Shown here piece after piece: positions 22,760 to 32,500 of a stretch of 32,500 bases of DNA (positions are counted from its first letter, which is position 1; each line of letters starts with the position of its first letter). The notes below the pieces were generated by a model. That model saw nothing but the letters and a program-made list of their open reading frames with translations. It did not search any database and was not told where the DNA came from. The translations under genes and the position numbers were made by a program. Source of the stretch: Anaeromyces robustus (lineage: Eukaryota > Neocallimastigomycota > Neocallimastigomycetes > Neocallimastigales > Neocallimastigaceae); the NCBI GenBank assembly GCA_002104895.1, contig MCFG01000343.1, positions 1-32,500 of the forward strand, given 5' to 3'.

Positions 22760-22957
22760 AAAATATTATTATATCAATATTTTGGCCTTTTTTTTTTTAT
22801 TATTACTTTATTTTTTAAGAAAAAAAAAATTTTTTTTATAATTTTATATATAGTATAGAATTTCAAAAATAATATATATAAAAGAAAAAAAAAAAAGATG
22901 AATATATAAAATAAATTTTATATATATTATTTTACATATATATATATATAGTGATAA

Positions 22958-24508
22958 ATGTTATTATTAATTATAAATCTATTATTTTTAGTTTTTCGTG
23001 CCATAGCACAAAATTCAGAAATAGTTTCAGATAAATGTTTTGATGAATTATATAAATATTCTAATTGCTTTAATGTAGTGAAAAATATAAATAATAATGA
23101 ATTTACATCAGAAAATATTAAGTCATTATGTGAAAATTTAAAATCTAAACTATGTGATGATTTTATTAATAATATAAATTCTATCAATTCTGATTGTATT
23201 TCAAAAAATGATAATGATACTATTGATAATATTTTTGCTATTTATATTTTAAGTTTGAAAGATTTTTATTTAACATTTTGTGTTAAAGATCATAATGGAA
23301 ATCAATGTCCTCTTTCTAATCATTTAATTACTAATATAGAAATACTTAAAAATTATAATGATAATGAAAATAAAAATCAAATAAATAATGAAAAAGAAAA
23401 TAATAAAGAAAAAAGAAATGAAAAAGAAAATGGAAATGGAAATGAAAATGGAAATGGAAATGAAAATGGAAATGAAAATGACAATGAAAATGGTAATAAA
23501 AATGATAATAAAAACCTAAAAGAAAATCCAGTAGCAGATAATATGATAATTAATTTTATTAATGATTGTGAAATTGAAAAATGTAATCAAAGATTAATTG
23601 ATTTAGATTCTATTAAAACAGTTCTTTTTGATATATCAAAAATTTCTGAAAATTCTGCTACTTCTTATCAAAAATTTATTAAATATTATAAATATGATAA
23701 ATGTTCTTCTATACGAAGAGATAATAAACTTTCCGAAGAATGTCATTCAGAATTTGAAAAATATAAAAGTTGTTTAAATGGTATGAATATTTCAAAAAAA
23801 AGTATTTCTATTTCAATGAAAAATTATTGTGAAATTTTTGAAACTAATAAATGTAAAGAATTTCTTGAAGATATGTTTTTAACAACTACTAATTGTATCC
23901 CAGATTATTACTATTCTGTAACTAATAATAATAACAATAGTACTTATTTCATTGATGATGATATTGATTATAATGATAATAATAGTACTTATTTTATTGG
24001 TGCTAATAATAATAATAATAATAATAATAATGTAAGTGAATATGATTTTATTACAGGTTTAGATATTTTAAATACAAGACTTGCTTATTTAACTTATTGT
24101 GCTGGTAATAATAAGGGAAGTACTTGTGCACTTTCTAAATATTTAATTAGTAATTATGATAAACTGGAAGAAAATTTTGATCCAACAGAAATTTCAATGG
24201 ATGTCTATATTGCTATAGCAAGTGATTGTAGAGAGGTTCAATGTACTAAAAGAATTCCTAACTTTGTAAATTTATCCAATTCTATTGATAAAATTAGTCA
24301 TTTTATCAATCAAGATAATACTACTTCTTATTCATTATTATCCAATAAAGAAAAATCTTTGTTTAAATATTATCTTAATCATTTTAAAGATAATCAATGT
24401 GGTTCTTTTGAAGAATATAGTGATATTTCAATATCATTTAAAAAATATTATCATTCTAATATAACATTAATGATAACATTTATATTTGCTTTTATAATAC
24501 TATTTTAA
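22958..24508 (+). CDS. Secreted, probably GPI-anchored protein with two ten-cysteine modules (paralogue 3)
   Basis: Single exon, 516 residues. The signal peptide (MLLLIINLLFLVFRAIAQ) is followed by two copies of the module. Copy A has cysteines at 27, 37, 58, 66, 80, 108, 117, 204, 209 and 249. Copy B has them at 262, 272, 291, 299, 313, 381, 390, 424, 429 and 481. All twenty cysteines of the protein are accounted for. Spacings C1-C2 (9), C3-C4 (7), C4-C5 (13), C6-C7 (8) and C8-C9 (4) are equal in both copies. Copy A carries a Glu/Asn/Gly-rich insert between C7 and C8, and copy B an Asn-rich insert between C5 and C6. The C-terminal SNITLMITFIFAFIILF resembles a GPI signal. The gene looks like an internal duplication of a paralogue-1/2-type ancestor. 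No known domain is recognised. Confidence 0.9.
   Translation: MLLLIINLLFLVFRAIAQNSEIVSDKCFDELYKYSNCFNVVKNINNNEFTSENIKSLCENLKSKLCDDFINNINSINSDCISKNDNDTIDNIFAIYILSLKDFYLTFCVKDHNGNQCPLSNHLITNIEILKNYNDNENKNQINNEKENNKEKRNEKENGNGNENGNGNENGNENDNENGNKNDNKNLKENPVADNMIINFINDCEIEKCNQRLIDLDSIKTVLFDISKISENSATSYQKFIKYYKYDKCSSIRRDNKLSEECHSEFEKYKSCLNGMNISKKSISISMKNYCEIFETNKCKEFLEDMFLTTTNCIPDYYYSVTNNNNNSTYFIDDDIDYNDNNSTYFIGANNNNNNNNNVSEYDFITGLDILNTRLAYLTYCAGNNKGSTCALSKYLISNYDKLEENFDPTEISMDVYIAIASDCREVQCTKRIPNFVNLSNSIDKISHFINQDNTTSYSLLSNKEKSLFKYYLNHFKDNQCGSFEEYSDISISFKKYYHSNITLMITFIFAFIILF
23426..23515 (+). repeat. In-frame GN/EN minisatellite
   Basis: Hexanucleotide repeats of GGAAAT and GAAAAT type encode alternating Gly-Asn and Glu-Asn (residues 157-186 of the two-module protein). 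They form the core of a hydrophilic loop between cysteines 7 and 8 of the first module. Confidence 0.9.
24005..24031 (+). repeat. In-frame AAT run (poly-Asn)
   Basis: Nine consecutive AAT codons (Asn350-Asn358) in the loop between cysteines 5 and 6 of the second module. They lie just after a duplicated NNSTYFI string (residues about 326-332 and 341-347). Confidence 0.95.
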
Positions 24509-25193
24509 TAAGAAAGAAAGAAAAAAAAAAAAAAGCAATTCTTATGATAAATTTTGTTAATTATTGTTAACAATGAACAATGTTATTATTATTACTATTT
24601 TATTTATTTATATATAAGATTAAAAAACAAAAGCAATATACATAATAAATAAATAAATAAATAAATAAATAAATGCTATAGGGCTTAAAAAATATTTTAT
24701 ATTTTTATATTAAACTTAAGTTTTAATAGATAATAAATTTAATAATCAATTAATATAATTAATTTATAGTATACATATACATTATATTTTTTTTTATTTA
24801 ATTATTATCATTACAATTAATATATTATTATAATTACAATTATTATTATTGTTGGTTTTTTATGTTCTTCTATTAACTATCTTTTTTTTTTCAATTTAAT
24901 ACATTTTGTTAAAAAAATAGTGTATAAAAAATTAACATATATATGATTACAATTTATTTTATTTTAAAATTAATCATAAAAAAAAAATATTATTAATATA
25001 TATTTTTTATAATAGTTCATATAATTTATATATGATTTAATAGAACTTTTATTTTTTTTACATTAATTATTTTTTAACTAAATTATTTTTTTTTTATTTT
25101 ATTATTTTCTAAATATTTAGTTTTTTAAAAACTATTAATATTATTTATTTATTTAAATATTAATATTTTTTTTTTAAGATTATTGTCTACATC
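24509..25193. other. AT-rich intergenic region
   Basis: The stop codons of the two convergent genes (two-module protein on plus, low-complexity protein on minus) face each other here, so this is 3' flank for both. Contents are an AAAT array (about 24645-24673), ATT stretches and poly-T runs. I see no gene and no notable structure. Confidence 0.8.
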
Positions 25194-25838
25194 TTAATAG
25201 TAACCTTGTCCTTGTTGTGCTCCATAATTTTGTTGTGCTCCATAACCTTGTTGATCATAACCTTGACCATAAATTTGTCCTTGTTGTACTCCATAACCTT
25301 GTTGATCATAACCTTGACCATAGCCTTGTCCATAACCTTGATCAAAACCTTGATTATATCCTTGACCATAGCCTTGATCATATCCTTGACCATAGCCTTG
25401 TCCATATCCTGCGTCATATCCTTGACCAAAACCTGGATTCATACCTCCTTGTGGAACAAAACCTTGTTGTTGTTGTTGTTGTTGTTGTTGTTGATTAAAA
25501 GGAGGATTATTTCCTTGTTCTTCAGCAAATTTATTTTGTTTTTCACCTTTATTTTTATCTTTATCTTCCTTCTTTTTCTTTTTTTCATCATCTTTATATT
25601 TATCTTTATCTTTACCTTCTTTGTCTTTACCTTCCTTTTTCTTTTTCTTTTTTTCTTCATCTTTATCTTTATCTTTATCTTTACCTTCTTTATCCTTACC
25701 TTCCTTTTTCTTTTTCTTTTTATCTTCATCTTTTACCATTTTTTTAACTTTAGTTTTCTTTTTGTCGTCATTGTAGGTGTGAGTATTTTCATAATCACTT
25801 GAATCACTAGAATCACTGGAACTTGAATCAGAACTCAT
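25194..25838 (-). CDS. Low-complexity protein: acidic Ser head, Lys-rich repeats, polyQ, Gly-Tyr-Gln tail
   Basis: Single exon, 214 residues, no signal peptide or membrane segment, so probably cytosolic or nuclear. Residues 1-15 are almost only Ser and Asp (SSDSSSSDSSDSSD), a typical casein-kinase-2 target. Residues 26-105 are Lys/Asp/Glu-rich and contain a near-perfect duplication of KKKKKKEGKDKEGKDKDK (39-56 and 63-80). Residues 116-125 are ten Gln, all CAA. Residues 126-214 repeat GYGQG/GYDQG/QQGYG. The layout resembles yeast Sup35 NM in composition (Q/G/Y-rich part plus charged part) but in reverse order and without the GTPase domain. Phase separation, RNA binding or stress granules are guesses from composition only. 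Reading frames on the other strand across it are shadows. Confidence 0.8.
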   Translation of the reverse strand: MSSDSSSSDSSDSSDYENTHTYNDDKKKTKVKKMVKDEDKKKKKKEGKDKEGKDKDKDKDEEKKKKKKEGKDKEGKDKDKYKDDEKKKKKEDKDKNKGEKQNKFAEEQGNNPPFNQQQQQQQQQQGFVPQGGMNPGFGQGYDAGYGQGYGQGYDQGYGQGYNQGFDQGYGQGYGQGYDQQGYGVQQGQIYGQGYDQQGYGAQQNYGAQQGQGYY

Positions 25839-27353
25839 CTTTTTTTTTTTATCCTAACTTTTATTTTTATAATAGAATATTTTTTTTTTTTTTAAATATA
25901 AATGTTAATAAATAGTTAGCATTATTTATTATTTATTTTTATTAGTAAAACTATATTAAATTATTATGTAGTACTAAAATATTTTTTATTAAATAATATT
26001 TTAATATATTTATTTTATATATAAACAATATAAACAATATATATAATATATTAAATATATTAAATATATGTTTTTTGTTTTAAATTCTTCATAATAAACA
26101 ATATTATTCTTTTTGTTTATTTATTTTTTTTTTAATATATTTATTTACTTTTATTATTATCTTATTATTATTACTATCTATTATTATTATATATTTTTTT
26201 ATTTTCTTTTTCTATCTTATTCTTATTATTATTGTATTATCATTATATTTTTTATAATTTTATTTATTGCCAAGAAATATTATGATAAAGTTATAATTAT
26301 CAAATTCAAAATATTAAGCATAACATTCAACTTTAACATCTTAATTAATTAAAGTAATTTTATTCTTTTTTACTATTTTTTTATTTTTTATTCTTATATT
26401 TTATATTGTTTTACTTTTAAAATTTTGCTTTTTGTTTGTTTTTTTTTTATGCTTTTCTTTTTTTCTGTTTTGAATGTTTATTTTCGTTTTATTATTTTGT
26501 TTTTAGTATTCAATTCATTAATAATAATATTTATTTATTTATTTATTTATTTTATATTTATATTTATATTTATCTACTACATTTATGTTATACTTCAGAA
26601 ACTTATGATTGTATGGTTTTATTATTATTAATTATAGTTATATATTTATTGAAATGTTTTTGTTATAAATATTAAAACAAAATTATTTATTTAAAAAACA
26701 TTATAACCTTCTATAATAATAAACAAATTTAAACATAAAAAAAAAATAAAAAAAAATTAACAATATTAATAATATTTACTTTTATTATCTTCTTTTTATT
26801 ATATTTTCTTTAGTATATTATCAGTATATTAAAAGAAATTCAATAATATTGGAAATATAAATATTTTATTTTTATTTTTTTATTTTAAAGGAATTTTAAT
26901 GAAAAAAGTAAAAAGAAATATTTAAAGAATAATTTTATAATTTTTTTTATTTTAATTAATTATGTATTTTTAAAATTTAAATTTTTTATTATTTAAATAT
27001 AAATTAAAAATAATCCAATAAAAATTCAGTATTATTACTCATGTTTTGTTTTTAATTATTTTTTTTAATTATAAAAGAACCACGGAAAAAATAAATAGTA
27101 AAAATTTAATTAAAATTTTGATATAGTATTTAATAAAAATTTTTGATATAATTAATAGAATAATTATAACAAAAATAAAAGATAAATAAATAAATAATAA
27201 ACAAATAAACAATATATTATTTATAAAAAAAGTATTAATATATAGGAAATAATGATGGTTAATATAAATGCTTTATTGTTAATTCATTTATTAATAATAT
27301 TTATTTATACTTAAAATATTAATATAATAATATATAAACAATATAAAAAATGA

Positions 27354-27389
<36 letters not shown>

Positions 27390-28115
27390 TAATAATGATG
27401 ATAATAAAATTAAGTATATTGTTAATTGTAAAATAATAATTATGAATTTATTGTAAAATTATTTTATATTTTAAATTAAATATTATAAATGGATAATCCA
27501 TGTATTGTAATGAATTAGCTTAAAAAAAAAAGTATATAAGAATATTTATTAAATATAATATATTTATTTATTTTTTTTTCATTTTGTTTATATTATTTGT
27601 TAAATTTTGTTTTTCTTTATTATATTTCAAAAAAATTGGTGTAATTTACATGATGAGCCTTTATATTTTTATTTATTAAATATTCAAGAATTGAAAAATT
27701 TTTTATTATAAATGATAAATACAGATAATAATATTTTAAAAATAAAATGAATAAATGGATAAATAAATAATAAATAATAAATAATAATAATAATTAATTT
27801 AATAATATAAATACCTTTTTTTTTTTTTTTTCATTTATTTATTAAATAATAATTTTTAATTTTTAGTTTCTCCCAAGGGAAAATTTATAACATTGAATAG
27901 GTTTATCTTTTTTTTACTAAAAAAAGAGTTATGAAACTATAATTACTTGTAAATTTCATTATGAATATTATAATAGTTAAATATATATTTCATTTTAATA
28001 TTCAATAAAGTTATTATATATAATATCAAAAAATCAGGAAAGATAAACTGTATATTAAGATATAATGTAATATATATTATTTATTAGTGATAACAATTAT
28101 TAAAATTGTTGTGCG

Positions 28116-28395
28116 ACATGAAATATAATTAATGAATATTATATATATATATATATATATAAAATATTATGATTGTAATTATAATTATTCAAGTATTATA
28201 GAAAAATCATTATAAAATATACATATTATAGTAGATATTACATAATATTTCATATGCACATGAAATATAATTAATGAATATTATATATATATATATATAA
28301 AATATTATGATTGTAATTATAATTATTCAAGTATTATAGAAAAATCATTATAAAATATACATATTATAGTAGATATTACATAATATTTCATATGC
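28116..28395. repeat. 142/138-bp tandem duplication
   Basis: 28116-28257 and 28258-28395 appear identical except for the length of an internal TA run (about four bases shorter in the second copy). Each starts ACATGAAATATAATTAATGA and ends ATATTTCATATGC. The very low divergence implies a recent duplication. Each unit also has ends that are partly complementary (CATGAAATAT and ATATTTCATATG). Confidence 0.9.
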
Positions 28396-29056
28396 ATATA
28401 TCTTTATATTTTTATACTTATTTACTTATTTGTAAATAATTACATAATTATATCTATAAAAAAACTTGAATTAATAGAATATTATTATATATGCTAATAC
28501 CTTTTTAGATATATTATTATTAATATAAATTGTAAGTATAATATTTCAAACTTTTATTATCATTTTAATGTAAAAAAATTAATAAGTTAATGAAAAAGAA
28601 AATACTTAATGATTATTCGATTATATACAGATAGGAAACAATATATTATAATCAAAAAAGTAATTTTTATTAAATTTTTAAAAAATTAAATGTATATATA
28701 AATCTTGATATTTTTTAAATTTTATTATTATTTATTTTCAATTTATTGTTAAAAAATAAAGTTCTAAAAAGAATTTTATTTTTTATATAATATATAGTAT
28801 AGTTGTTATTATAAAAATATAAATATGCTCTTATATAAAAATAATATATTTTTAAAAATAAATTTATATTTATTTAAATAATATAATATAATTATTTATA
28901 TTTATTATTGTATTTATAATAATAAGTAAATAATAATAATAAGTAAATATTAAAATATATGTATAATTAAAACATATGAACTATTTGTTAATTATTTTAT
29001 ATATATAAATAAATTTTATTGATTAAATTAAATAGGTTCTCGGACTGAATAATAAT

Positions 29057-29079
29057 ATATATAACAAAATGTTATATAT
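29057..29079. repeat. Small hairpin upstream of the beta-helix gene
   Basis: ATATATAACA (29057-29066) pairs perfectly with TGTTATATAT (29070-29079) over a 3-nt AAA loop. ATATATAACATT recurs at 29106-29119. It is 165 bp upstream of the start codon; chance in TA-rich DNA is possible. Confidence 0.4.
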
Positions 29080-29143
29080 TTAAAAAAAATTAATGCATTA
29101 GATTTATATATATAACATTCAATATATATATTTTAAAAAAAAA

Positions 29144-29145
<2 letters not shown>

Positions 29146-29174
<29 letters not shown>
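29146..29174. repeat. 29-nt poly-A run in the beta-helix gene leader or promoter
   Basis: Uninterrupted A tract 71 bp upstream of the start codon. A-rich leaders precede the other plus-strand genes here too (for example 15999-16051), so this may be a general nucleosome-free promoter feature of the genome. Confidence 0.85.
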
Positions 29175-29176
<2 letters not shown>

Positions 29177-29244
29177 ATAAAATACTATCATTTATCAATT
29201 AATTATCGTTATTATCATTATTAAATAATAATATATAATCAAAT

Positions 29245-31923
29245 ATGATTAAATATACATATATATTCATTTTTGTAATATTTATTCAATATATTTATAC
29301 TAAAACCATAGAAATAAATTCATGGAAAGAATTATTAGAATACAGTCCAAATGAATCAAATGATGAATATATTTTTTTATTAACATCGGATATTACTATA
29401 ACATCAAATTCAATAGACTTATTAAGTAAATATTCAAGTATTACAATTAAAGGAAAAGAATCAAAAAAAAGGATTGTTTGTTCTGGAAATGATAAACAAA
29501 CATTATTTTATTTTTCTAATAAAAGTAAATCACTTGATTTTACATTAGAAAATATTCAAATTAGTTCTTGTAATAGTAATCAAATATATGTTGAGGGGTC
29601 TAATGTTAGTGTTTATTTAATTAATAGTGAATTTTCATTAAATAAAAATTCTATTATAGAAGCTTTAAGTGTTAGCACTATATCAATAACAAATTGTATT
29701 TTTAGGTAAAATATAAATAATATAACATAATTCTATCTTTTATAGAATAAAAAAAATGGAATAATAATGATATCAAATAAAATATATAAGTGAAAAAAAA
29801 AATTAATGAAAAAAAATGAAATAATACTGAAAAAAACATTATACATATATATATCTTATTATTCATTATTAATAGTAATAATATAAGTGTTAAAGAATCT
29901 AAACCCTCAATATATATTGAAAATTCTAATAAATTCAAAACAAAAGTAAAAATTGAAGATAGTATAGGAATTGGAAATAATAATAAAATAAATAATAGTA
30001 CACTATCTGCTGGTTGGGGTTATTTTTCAAATTCAAATCTTCAATTTAAAAATATAACATCAGATGGAAATAGTAATAATTATTATGGAGGTAAGAATTA
30101 GATAATATAAATAATTATTAAAATTAAAATAAAGTTTAATAATAATTTTCTCTAAAATTATTTTATAGCTGCTTTTAATATTAACAGTTGTGTCGGGTCT
30201 ATTAAAGATTCTGAATTTAAAAACAGTATTTTCAGTGGAAAGGGGTTAATATATCAATATTGTAAATAAAAATATATATATTTAATTTTTTTTTTTTATA
30301 ATTTATAATTTTAATGTTTTATATTTTTAAAATAAATAAAATATTTTAATAATAGTCCTATTATAATTTTTATTTTATAACAAAAAATAATTAATTTAGA
30401 TTCAGAAATAGAGTATGGATAATTTTTTTTTTAATTTTTTTTTTAAATAAAATGGTTTAATAAATAATTGATTATTTTAAATTATTTGTTTTGTAGAATT
30501 TATAATACAACTTTTCATGGTAATCAAGGGTATGGAACTGGTGTATACTATACGCATGGAAATAATCCAGATATCCCTCTTCAAAATAAAAAATCTAATA
30601 TAAATGAATGCCATTTTTTCAGTAAAAATTAAACAATTATATAAAAATATATAATTAATATAAAGTCTCATAAAAATATATTAATAATTATTATTATATA
30701 ATATATTATTAATTTAATATTCAAACATATATTATAAGATAATACTAGTGTAAATAAACAAAAAACTTGTATATTTCATATTGATGGTACTCAAACAGTA
30801 AATATCAATAATAGTTTTTTCAGTAATATAACGGATATATCAAAAGGATCATGTTTTCAGGTTAATAATAATTCATTAGTAAGTTTAAATAATTGCAAAT
30901 TCGAATCTATATATGGAAATGACAGTGGAGTATTTGATTCAGGAGATGATACCAAGGTTGAAATTAAAAATTGCATATGTTAGTTTAAGCCATTTACATA
31001 TATATAATAAAAAAAAAAGTTATATAATATTTACTAATACATATATATTATTAAAAAAAAAAGTTAAAAATATATATTCTGATATAGGGGCTATTATTAA
31101 TTCTAATAATGGAAATAGTATTTTAGTTGAAAATACTTACATTGAAAATTCAGTCTCTCAAAAAGGTTTAAAAAATATTAATAAAATAATAATAGAATAA
31201 TATTCTTATATATATTTATCTAATCTATTATCACTAAAATTATTATTATCAATAATCAATAATTTAGCATTATTTTATATGAATGAGTATAATAAAAAAA
31301 CAATTGCAACATATAGAAATATTACAATTACTGATAGTATTGGTATAAATATAAAGAATGTTTTTTTTATTCTATTTTATTATTTTTCATTCATGATTAA
31401 TTTTTATAAATTATTATATATATATATATATAGGTGGTGAAGGCTTATTATATCTATCTGGAAATACATATGAAAACTCTAAAGTTAGTTTTAACGTTAC
31501 AAATAGTAAATTTATTAATAATGGGTATCAATTATCGTTAATATATAATAAAAGTGTAGAATCTGCACCAGTTATTAACATTAATGATGATGGATATTCT
31601 GTAAGTTATAATTTATTAATAATAATAATAAATATTTTATAAAAAGAAAAAATTAATAATAATAACAATATTATTATTATAAAATTAATAATGATATTAA
31701 ATTATCATAGGCAATTTTTATTCACAATTGCCAATTTATAAATAATACTGTCAATATTAATAATAACTCTGCCGGTAGTGGTATACTTTCGTTGAATCTT
31801 GATATAAAAAAACCTGTAATATTTTCTAATTTAAAATTTATTAATAATACAGTTAACTCTTTTGGTGGTGGATTGTAATAATTATTATTATATTATTATT
31901 TATTATTTATTATTTATTATTTA

Positions 31924-31959
<36 letters not shown>

Positions 31960-32260
31960 CAGTTAATATTAATTATTATTATATCATAAAAGATATATAA
32001 GTAATAGTTTATCTTCAAGCTATGGAATTACTGATATAACTATAAAAAATATACTTTTTGAAGGAAATAATTCAAAAGGTTATGGAGGAGGTTTATATAT
32101 AGAAGACATAGTTCAAAATGAATATAGTATATTGAAATCATTTAAAATAACAGATTTAACTTTCAAAAATAATAATGTTAATACATATGGAGGTATCTAT
32201 ATATGATTACTGACTGTTATTATTAATACTTTTATCATTATTATTGATTATTGATTATTG

Positions 32261-32293
<33 letters not shown>

Positions 32294-32500
32294 ATGAATT
32301 ATTATAATGAATAACACAGATGGCATGTATATCAAGAGTAATATAGATATAAATATAGATCCGTCAAGTTTTAAATATGAAAATGATCATTATGTAAGAA
32401 ATAAATAAAATTTTTATAATACTATTATATTTGAGCTACGTATATATTTAATTTATTTATTTATTTATTTATCTTTCATAATAATTTTAATTATTAGCAT
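29245..32500 (+). CDS. Secreted right-handed beta-helix protein with FxxN...GG repeats, 13 exons, 3' partial
   Basis: Exons: 29245-29705, 29876-30090, 30169-30261, 30400-30412, 30497-30621, 30739-30978, 31064-31165, 31268-31342, 31434-31600, 31711-31874, 31993-32192, 32320-32393 and 32498 onward. Every join keeps frame, giving 644 residues in the window. MIKYTYIFIFVIFIQYIYT is a signal peptide. The body repeats short beta-strand turns such as ITNCIFS, IYNTTFHGN, INNSFFSN and LNNCKFES. Towards the end come copies of F-x-x-N-(6-7)-GG-x-Y (FINNTVNSFGGGLY, FEGNNSKGYGGGLY, FKNNNVNTYGG), the pattern of the Chlamydia Pmp repeat family. These are solenoid surface proteins, and many N-x-S/T sites fit secretion. 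The 13-nt exon and the acceptor at 31063 are the least certain joins. Function is unknown; binding or adhesion is more likely than polysaccharide lyase activity, as no catalytic set is visible. Confidence 0.85.

Larger units (their letters stand above)
20691..22957. other. Intergenic region between paralogues 2 and 3
   Basis: No intact gene. The region starts with purine runs of GAA/AAAAG type (20729-20780), then poly-T blocks (about 21350-21402), an ATT array (about 21447-21487) and more homopolymers. Several self-complementary structures and one GC-richer island are listed separately. They cluster in the 1.9 kb before the third ten-cysteine gene. Confidence 0.8.
25839..29244. other. AT-rich intergenic region before the beta-helix gene
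   Basis: No gene that I can support. T-rich stretches around 26110-26680 give long Phe/Tyr/Ile frames that are compositional. AAT repeats lie at about 27356-27388. Short richer spots at 27485-27515, 27868-27885 (CTCCCAAGGG) and 29033-29050 carry no frame. A 142-bp tandem duplication (28116-28395), a small hairpin and a poly-A run near the next gene are listed separately. Confidence 0.8.

Noticed and set aside
26113-26675. Several overlapping Phe/Tyr/Ile-rich plus-strand frames
   Set aside because: T-rich strand bias produces them in several phases at once; none resembles a membrane protein with ordinary residues.
30913-31200. Plus-strand frame of 95 codons as a separate gene
   Set aside because: It crosses an intron; its last part is exon 7 of the beta-helix gene, in frame only after splicing to the acceptor at 31063.

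Overview
The window reads as nuclear DNA of an anaerobic gut fungus (Neocallimastigomycota). The non-coding DNA is almost pure A/T with long homopolymer, ATT, AAAT and TA tracts. Genes are islands of higher GC with A/T-ending codons, and two of the three spliced genes have short AT-rich introns with GTAAAT/GTAAGA/GTATGT donors and TAG/AAG/CAG acceptors. One gene joins a CotH-type kinase domain to two CBM1-like cysteine domains through a long Thr/Lys linker, an architecture expected of this phylum. Another AT-rich eukaryote such as a dictyostelid is the main alternative, and I think it much less likely. I saw no rRNA, tRNA, CRISPR array or convincing virus-like element.

Layout: (1) 76-2413, minus strand: five exons of a protein disulfide isomerase with unusual active sites; the last exon lies beyond the left edge. 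(2) 2414-6763: AT desert with a foldback repeat cluster and a MITE-like inverted repeat. (3) 6764-9444, minus: three-exon secreted CotH kinase-like protein with a T/K linker and two CBM1-like domains. (4) 9445-16051: the largest desert, with tandem hairpin repeats close to the next gene. (5) 16052-24508, plus: three intronless paralogues encoding secreted, probably GPI-anchored proteins. They share a module of ten cysteines with fixed spacings that I do not recognise as a named family; the third gene carries the module twice. The spacers hold several hairpins, a possible decayed coding stretch and a GC-richer island. (6) 25194-25838, minus: a wholly low-complexity protein with an acidic Ser head, Lys-rich repeats, a Gln run and a Gly-Tyr-Gln tail. 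(7) 25839-29244: AT desert with a 142-bp tandem duplication. (8) 29245-right edge, plus: a 13-exon (3' partial) secreted right-handed beta-helix protein with FxxN...GG repeats.

Five of the seven genes carry secretory signal peptides, and the PDI would serve folding of such disulfide-rich proteins in the ER. The shared theme is therefore the cell surface and secretome: CotH-CBM1, the ten-cysteine family and the beta-helix protein. The best candidate for something undescribed is the ten-cysteine tandem family (16052-24508). Exon joins given here were read by eye from splice motifs and reading-frame continuity and have not been tested against transcripts.
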